Source: an uncultured Oscillospiraceae bacterium
GTDB taxonomy: Bacteria > Bacillota > Clostridia > Oscillospirales > Oscillospiraceae
Assembly: GCA_910584805.1 (NCBI GenBank)
Contig: CAJUCB010000001.1
Coordinates: forward strand, 5,448-29,639
DNA: 24,192 nucleotides
Direction of reading: 5' to 3'
The notes below the pieces were generated by a model. That model saw nothing but the letters and a program-made list of their open reading frames with translations. It was not told the origin of the DNA and did not search any database. A program made the translations under genes and the position numbers. Shown here piece after piece: positions 20,169 to 24,192 of the stretch. The stretch's first letter is position 1, and every line of letters begins with the position of its first letter.

Positions 20169-20897
20169 ATGGAAGTGATCGTCAACGGCGCCCTGGGGCG
20201 CATGGGCCGGCAGGTGTGCCACCTGCTGGAAGAGGACCGCATCCCCGTGGCGGCGGTAGACCGGGCCGGGGGCAGCGGCATCTATCAAAACCTGTTCGAC
20301 TATACAGGCAGCGCCGACGTGGTGATCGACTTCTCCAACCACGCCGGGGTGGGGGAACTGCTGGACTACTGCAAGGCCCGGAAACTCCCCCTGGTGGCGG
20401 CCACCACCGGTTACACCCCGGAGGAATTTGCCCAGCTGGAAGAGGCCGCGAAAACCATCCCCATTTTCCAGTCCTATAACATGTCTGTGGGGGTGGCCCT
20501 GCTGGCCCGGCTGGTGAAGCAGGCGGCGGCCATCTTCGGGGGCTGCGACGTGGAGATCATCGAGGCCCACCACAACCGCAAGGCCGACGCCCCCAGCGGC
20601 ACCGCCCTCCTCCTGGCAGAGGCGGTGCGGGAGAAGCGGCCAGAGGCGGAGCTGGTGCTGGGCCGCTCCGGCCAGGGGAAGCGCGGCCCCAACGAGATTG
20701 GCATCCACGCCCTGCGCATGGGCAACGTGGTGGGGGAGCACGAGGTGATTTTCGCCACGGACAACCAGACCATCTCCCTAAAACACCAGGCCCATGACCG
20801 GGCGCTCTTTGCCGAGGGTGCCCTCACCGCCGCCAATTTCATCGTGAAACAGGCCCCCGGCTTCTACCACATGGACGACCTGCTGGGGCCCACCTGA
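20169..20897 (+). CDS. dapB: 4-hydroxy-tetrahydrodipicolinate reductase
   Basis: DapB reduces the DapA product with NAD(P)H to tetrahydrodipicolinate. The 242-residue protein begins MEVIVNGALGRMG, with the nucleotide-binding GxxGxMG-type loop, and has VVIDFSNHAG, ATTGYTPEE, the catalytic and substrate motif EAHHNRKADAPSGTA, and the C-terminal GPNEIGIHALRMGNVVGEHE. The ATG at 20169 is chosen since TGGAGG lies 5 bases before it; the TTG at 20157 is part of the upstream sequence. It follows dapA by 21 bases. Confidence 0.96.
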   Translation: MEVIVNGALGRMGRQVCHLLEEDRIPVAAVDRAGGSGIYQNLFDYTGSADVVIDFSNHAGVGELLDYCKARKLPLVAATTGYTPEEFAQLEEAAKTIPIFQSYNMSVGVALLARLVKQAAAIFGGCDVEIIEAHHNRKADAPSGTALLLAEAVREKRPEAELVLGRSGQGKRGPNEIGIHALRMGNVVGEHEVIFATDNQTISLKHQAHDRALFAEGALTAANFIVKQAPGFYHMDDLLGPT

Positions 20898-20936
20898 GCC
20901 ACACGCCACCGAGAGAGAAAAAGAGAGGGAAGTATC

Positions 20937-22232
20937 ATGCTGTATGAACATCTGGGGGTCAACGAGAAGGGCCGCCTGACCATTGGGGGCCTGGACGCCA
21001 CGGCGCTGGCAGAGGAGTTCGGGGCGCCCCTGTATGTCCTGGACGAGGACCGGGTCCGGGCCAACTGCCGCCGCTACACCCAGGCCATGGGGGCGTCCAT
21101 GCCTGCCGGGTCCCAGCCCCTGTTTGCCGGGAAAGCCCTGTGCTTCAAGGGCCTCTACCCTGTGCTGAAGGAGGAGGGCATGGGGGCAGACGTGGTCTCC
21201 CCAGGGGAGATTTACACCGCCCTGGCCGGGGGCTTCCCCCCAGAACAGCTCTACTTCCACGGCAACAATAAGACCGACGAGGACATCCAATACGCCCTGG
21301 ACCAGGGGGTGGGCCACTTCATCGTGGACAACCCCTTGGAGCTGGCTCAGTTGAACCACTTTGCCGGGGAACGGGGGAAGCGGCAAAAGGTCCTCCTCCG
21401 GGTGACCCCGGGGATCGATCCCCACACCCTGCAAGCCATCAACACCGGGCGCATCGACTGCCAGTTTGGCGTCCCCATTGAGACGGGGCAGGCCGCTGCC
21501 TTCGTGGCAAAGGCCCTTACCATGGAGCACTTGGAGGTGGAGGGCTTCCACAGCCACATTGGTTCCCAGATTTTCGAGGCAGAGCCCTTCTGCGACGCGG
21601 TGGACATCCTGCTGGACTTCGCCCAAGGGCTGCGGGAGCACCTGGGCTTTACCGCCCAGGTGCTGAACCTGGGGGGCGGCTTTGGAGTTCGGTATCAGGA
21701 ACAGGACCCCCAGGTGGACATCCCCGGCAACATCCGGGCTCTGGCGGAGCATTTGGAGGCGGGATGCAAGGAAAAGGGCTATCCCCTCCCCCGCATCCTC
21801 TTGGAGCCGGGACGGAGCATCGTGGCGGACGCCGGAGTCACCCTCTATCGGGTGGGCGGGGTCAAGACCATCGAGGGCTACCGCAGCTATGTGACCGTAA
21901 ACGGCGGCATGACGGACAACCCCCGCTATGCCCTCTACCAGGCCCCCTACACCGTCCTGCCGGCAGACCGGATGAACGATCCAGCAGACTTCCTCTGCTC
22001 CGTGGCGGGGCGCTGCTGTGAGAGCGGGGATTTGATCCAGGAGAACATCCACCTGCCCCAGATGCAGCGGGGGGACCTCCTGGCGGTGCTCACCACAGGG
22101 GCCTATAACTTCACCATGGCCTCCAACTACAACCGCCTGTGCCGCCCAGCCCTGGTGATGCTCCGGGACGGGAAGGCCCGTCTGGCGGTGCGGCGGCAGA
22201 CCTTTGAGGATTTGACCGCCTGCGAGCTTTGA
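20937..22232 (+). CDS. lysA: Diaminopimelate decarboxylase
   Basis: LysA removes CO2 from meso-diaminopimelate to give lysine, using PLP. The 431-residue protein shows the PLP lysine K66 in FAGKALC (like the YASKAF form of Bacillus rather than YAxKAN), HGNNKTDEDI, HSHIGSQ near residue 205, the phosphate-binding GGGFG, EPGRSIV, and CCESGD near the C-terminus with the residues that contact the substrate in the dimer. GAGAGGG lies about 7 bases before the ATG. It is the last gene of the riboswitch-controlled operon. Other lysine-pathway genes are not in the window. Confidence 0.96.
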   Translation: MLYEHLGVNEKGRLTIGGLDATALAEEFGAPLYVLDEDRVRANCRRYTQAMGASMPAGSQPLFAGKALCFKGLYPVLKEEGMGADVVSPGEIYTALAGGFPPEQLYFHGNNKTDEDIQYALDQGVGHFIVDNPLELAQLNHFAGERGKRQKVLLRVTPGIDPHTLQAINTGRIDCQFGVPIETGQAAAFVAKALTMEHLEVEGFHSHIGSQIFEAEPFCDAVDILLDFAQGLREHLGFTAQVLNLGGGFGVRYQEQDPQVDIPGNIRALAEHLEAGCKEKGYPLPRILLEPGRSIVADAGVTLYRVGGVKTIEGYRSYVTVNGGMTDNPRYALYQAPYTVLPADRMNDPADFLCSVAGRCCESGDLIQENIHLPQMQRGDLLAVLTTGAYNFTMASNYNRLCRPALVMLRDGKARLAVRRQTFEDLTACEL

Positions 22233-22249
22233 GCAAATACAATAGAATG

Positions 22250-22282
22250 AGGCCCGCCCTGGATGTGTTCCAGGGCGGGCCT
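22250..22282. terminator. Terminator after lysA
   Basis: A perfect 13-bp GC-rich stem (22250-22262 with 22270-22282) with a 7-base loop lies between lysA and the converging toxin gene. T-runs are poor on both sides, so its efficiency is uncertain. Confidence 0.65.
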
Positions 22283-22310
22283 TGCGTATGCCATTGCGGA
22301 GGCTTGCCGC

Positions 22311-22601
22311 CTATTCTCCAAAGATATCGCTGTGGGAGCCGGTGCGGGATAGGGTCAATATCAGCACATCGTCCTCAAAACGATAGACCAAAAGCCAGTC
22401 GGGAAGAATGTGACATTCCCGGTGGCCTACCCATTTTCCCACCAGGGCATGGTCCCGGTGCTTTTCCGCCAAAGTTTCGCCCATGGAAAGGGCTGCAACG
22501 ATGTCCTCTAACAATCCTACATCCATGTGCCGCTTTATGGCTAACTTGTAATCTTTTTTGAATTGCTTGGTTGTTACAACCGTGTAAACTGTCTTTCTCA
22601 T
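22311..22601 (-). CDS. YafQ-like toxin (RelE superfamily)
   Basis: YafQ toxins cut mRNA on the ribosome. The 96-residue product has the fold and the active-site pattern: TKQFKKDYKLAIKRH near the N-terminus, ECHILPDWLLVYR with the basic and acidic residues of the site, and the final TGSHSDIF containing the catalytic histidine. Its ATG overlaps the antitoxin stop codon in ATGA, so translation is coupled to the antitoxin. Confidence 0.92.
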   Translation of the reverse strand: MRKTVYTVVTTKQFKKDYKLAIKRHMDVGLLEDIVAALSMGETLAEKHRDHALVGKWVGHRECHILPDWLLVYRFEDDVLILTLSRTGSHSDIFGE

Positions 22602-22873
22602 GCGCGTAAATCAGCAAACAACTCATCTAAATCAGTATACCTTTTTACAGATGGGTCCGTTGCAATCCGTTCCGCCTCCAACATGGCAGCGATGGTTTCT
22701 TTATTGGGCCTAGGCATTTTGACCTCAAAGGGCAAGCCCCCTGTGTGGAGGGATTGGCGCAGGAAAACATTGATGGCAGTGGTCAGGGTCATACCCAGTT
22801 GGCCAAAGAGTTCCTCGCATTCCTGTTTGATCTCGCTGTCTATACGGACGCTGAAGGTTGTTGTATTCGCCAT
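22598..22873 (-). CDS. RelB/DinJ-family antitoxin
   Basis: The 91-residue antitoxin partners the YafQ-like toxin. Its N-terminus is a ribbon-helix-helix DNA-binding domain (TTTFSVRIDSEIKQECEELF, then LGMTLTTAINVFLRQSL), followed by GGLPFEV and a C-terminal toxin-binding tail (AAMLEAERIATDP and DLDELFADLRA). The ATG at 22873 has AAAGGGG upstream; the longer open frame is not supported. Confidence 0.92.
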   Translation of the reverse strand: MANTTTFSVRIDSEIKQECEELFGQLGMTLTTAINVFLRQSLHTGGLPFEVKMPRPNKETIAAMLEAERIATDPSVKRYTDLDELFADLRA

Positions 22874-22906
22874 AGTAAACACCCCTTTGCATTCGGATTT
22901 ATTGAT

Positions 22907-22935
22907 ATTATATGGCATTTGCAGCACAAAATCAA
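22907..22935 (-). promoter_or_regulatory. Promoter of the dinJ-yafQ-like operon
   Basis: On the minus strand TTGATT (22930-22935) and a perfect TATAAT (22907-22912) are 17 bases apart, about 34 bases before the antitoxin start. Confidence 0.7.
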
Positions 22936-22980
22936 TGCATTTGATGAGAGGAAGGCAAATAAGCACGCCTGTCTTGGTTC

Positions 22981-23244
22981 TTACTGCTCTCCATAGTGTG
23001 TTCCACATTGTGCGATTTCCAGAACACCGTCCCGGATACGGTAAATCAAGCGGTTGCCTTTGTCGATGCGACGGCTCCACCAACCGCTCAAGTTACCGCG
23101 CAGGGGTTCGGGCTTCCCAACACCGCTGAAAGGGTCCCGCTCTGTGTCGCGGATCAACTGGTTGATTTTTTTCAGCAGCTTTGGGTCCTTGCTTTGCCAC
23201 GACACATATTCCTCCCAGGCTGCATCTGACCAGTCCTTATGCAT
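22981..23244 (-). CDS. YoeB/Txe-family toxin
   Basis: YoeB toxins bind the ribosome and cleave mRNA. The 87-residue product matches closely: a start with WSDAAWEEYVSWQSKDPKLL, then KINQLIRDTERDPF, GKPEPLRGNLSGWWSRRI, NRLIYRI and a C-terminal CGTHYGEQ with the catalytic histidine and tyrosine. It starts inside the end of the antitoxin gene (8-base overlap). Its partner is RelB/DinJ-like rather than the more usual YefM. Confidence 0.93.
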   Translation of the reverse strand: MHKDWSDAAWEEYVSWQSKDPKLLKKINQLIRDTERDPFSGVGKPEPLRGNLSGWWSRRIDKGNRLIYRIRDGVLEIAQCGTHYGEQ

Positions 23245-23497
23245 CTGGTCCGTCCTCCATCAGGTCGTGCCGGGTGCCCATCCCTGCGTCAAGCTGAGCA
23301 ATGGAACGGCGCAATATGTCCTGGTTCGTTTCATTCCAGAAAGGATCTGTGGAGATAGAGAAGGGGATGCGCTGCTCTCTGAGGACTGTTTTCACAAACA
23401 GGTTGACAGCCACCGAGGCGTTCATACCCACTTGCGCACAGAAAGCATCAAATTGGCGTTTTACCTCGTCGTCCATGCGTACATTCAAGTTTGCCAT
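23237..23497 (-). CDS. RelB/DinJ-family antitoxin of the yoeB module
   Basis: The 86-residue product has a ribbon-helix-helix start (MANLNVRMDDEVKRQFDAFC, then VGMNASVAVNLFVKTVL) followed by EQRIPFSIS and an acidic tail (DAGMGTRHDLMEDGPDA). GGGAGGG lies about 7 bases before the ATG at 23497. It should neutralise the YoeB-like toxin and bind the palindrome in its own promoter. The antitoxins of the two adjacent modules are only distantly similar, so this is not a recent tandem copy. Confidence 0.9.
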   Translation of the reverse strand: MANLNVRMDDEVKRQFDAFCAQVGMNASVAVNLFVKTVLREQRIPFSISTDPFWNETNQDILRRSIAQLDAGMGTRHDLMEDGPDA

Positions 23498-23515
23498 CGT
23501 GTATCCCTCCCATAG

Positions 23516-23556
23516 TATTGTATATACAATATAACACGCAATGGACACACTGTCAA
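23516..23556 (-). promoter_or_regulatory. Promoter and 16-bp palindromic operator of the yoeB module
   Basis: On the minus strand TTGACA (23551-23556), 17 bases, TATATT (23528-23533) forms a near-consensus promoter. A perfect palindrome TATTGTATATACAATA (23516-23531) overlaps the -10 and the start site, the expected place for antitoxin autorepression. Confidence 0.85.
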
Positions 23557-23570
23557 TGAAGGCAAAGGAA

Positions 23571-23600
23571 GTGGGCCGCCTGGATACCCAGACGGCCCAC
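23571..23600 (-). terminator. Probable terminator of the MATE gene
   Basis: The arms GTGGGCCG-C-CTGG and CCAG-A-CGGCCCAC pair with one internal mismatch around a 4-base loop, 16 bases after the MATE stop codon. On the minus strand a weak T-rich tract (TTCCTTTG) follows. Confidence 0.55.
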
Positions 23601-23615
23601 GGACCATTGATTTAC

Positions 23616-24192
23616 TTATCCCTGGCTGGCTGCCAGCACCGGCTGGCGGTGCTCCGCCCGCCGCAGCAGGGCGAAGCCCAGCAGGACACTGAGGACCTCC
23701 CCCACCAGGGCGGCCATCCAGATGCCGCTGCCGCCGGTGAGGGCATTCAGGGCCAGGAGGGCGCCGGGCAGGAGGATGAAGCCCCGGCCCAGGGAGAGCA
23801 GCATGGAGGAGGGGCCCCGGCCCAAGGCCGCGAAGTAACCGGCCAGGGCGATGGAGAAGCCCGTCAACAGGTAGGACAGGGCGTACTGCCGCAGGGCAGA
23901 GACCGCGTCGTCGTAGAGGACGTTCTCCCCTTCCAGGAGGATGGACACCACCGGCCCTGGGGCCAACTGGCAGATGAGCTCCACAATGACACCCGTTACC
24001 ACCACGGTGATGAGGCATTTTCGCAGGAAGTTCCGGCTGGCGGCGTGGTCGTTGTGGCCCTCCGCCAGGCTTACCAAGGGCATCATGCCCTGGGCAATGC
24101 CCTGCATCAGGAAGAACACCAGGATGGTGATGTAAGAGATCACCGCGTAGATGGGCAAGCTCTCTTCCCCAAGGGTCGCCACGATGACGTGG
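23616..24192 (-). CDS. MATE-family efflux protein, C-terminal part
   Basis: The gene enters from the right edge, so only the last 191 or so residues are seen. They contain several hydrophobic helices with MATE features: IYAVISYITILVFFLMQGIA, then QGMMPLVSLAEGHNDHA (the repeat-start GxxPLvs pattern), RKCLITVVVTG, a loop with VLYDDAVSALRQYALSYLLT, FSIALAGYFAALGRG and a last pair of helices. MATE proteins export drugs or metabolites using ion gradients. The substrate cannot be told. Confidence 0.88.
   Translation of the reverse strand, partial: HVIVATLGEESLPIYAVISYITILVFFLMQGIAQGMMPLVSLAEGHNDHAASRNFLRKCLITVVVTGVIVELICQLAPGPVVSILLEGENVLYDDAVSALRQYALSYLLTGFSIALAGYFAALGRGPSSMLLSLGRGFILLPGALLALNALTGGSGIWMAALVGEVLSVLLGFALLRRAEHRQPVLAASQG

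Noticed and set aside
19212..22052. Long antisense frames over dapA, dapB and lysA
   Set aside because: The sense frames are unmistakable enzymes; the antisense products are His/Gly-rich and motif-free.

Overview
The window looks like a chromosomal segment from a GC-rich, endospore-forming member of the Clostridia. The best guess is Oscillospiraceae (a Flavonifractor/Lawsonibacter-like gut anaerobe). This is inferred from the sporulation genes spoIIE and spoVAC, strong AGGAGG ribosome binding sites, the Firmicutes-type rpsF-ssb-rpsR operon and a lysine riboswitch ahead of dapA. No rRNA, tRNA, CRISPR array or insertion sequence was seen.

Layout. 1-3.9 kb: a terminator of an upstream gene, then spoIIE, convergent with a secreted CAP-domain protein. 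That protein is divergent from an XRE repressor, and two matched palindromes lie in the shared promoter region. 3.9-5.8 kb: a divergent shikimate kinase-like gene with a small membrane-anchored partner, then an AT-richer pocket of very small genes (a 48-aa protein, a 68-aa HTH protein and a 72-aa helical protein). 5.8-7.2 kb: the rpsF-ssb-rpsR operon on the minus strand, with tandem terminators, other inverted repeats and a structured leader. 7.3-9.7 kb: a lone spoVAC that appears broken by an internal deletion, a three-gene minus-strand operon (small membrane protein, YbjQ, ABM-like protein) and a DegV-family fatty-acid-binding protein. 9.7-10.4 kb: a hicAB toxin-antitoxin pair.

10.5-16.7 kb is the most interesting block. 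Two large paralogous exported proteins of unknown family flank a decayed third copy. They are followed by an ABC ATPase, its ABC-2 permease, a sensor kinase and an OmpR-type response regulator, all on the plus strand and ending at a strong terminator. The ABC plus two-component part resembles peptide-antibiotic sensing and resistance modules. The exported paralogs are the undescribed component.

16.7-18.9 kb: small or uncharacterised genes (an acidic 80-aa protein, a lipoprotein, a frameshifted zinc-ribbon mini-protein and a PASTA-like membrane protein) and an XRE regulator. 18.9-22.3 kb: a lysine riboswitch with a readable antiterminator/terminator pair controlling dapA-dapB-lysA, three enzymes of lysine and diaminopimelate synthesis. 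22.3-23.5 kb: two back-to-back toxin-antitoxin operons, each a RelB/DinJ-type antitoxin with a RelE-superfamily toxin (one YafQ-like, one YoeB-like). 23.6 kb to the end: the C-terminal part of a MATE efflux protein running off the window.

All assignments come from reading motifs and gene order. No database search was possible, so family names are recognition-based, and deletions or frameshifts are inferred against remembered family consensus.
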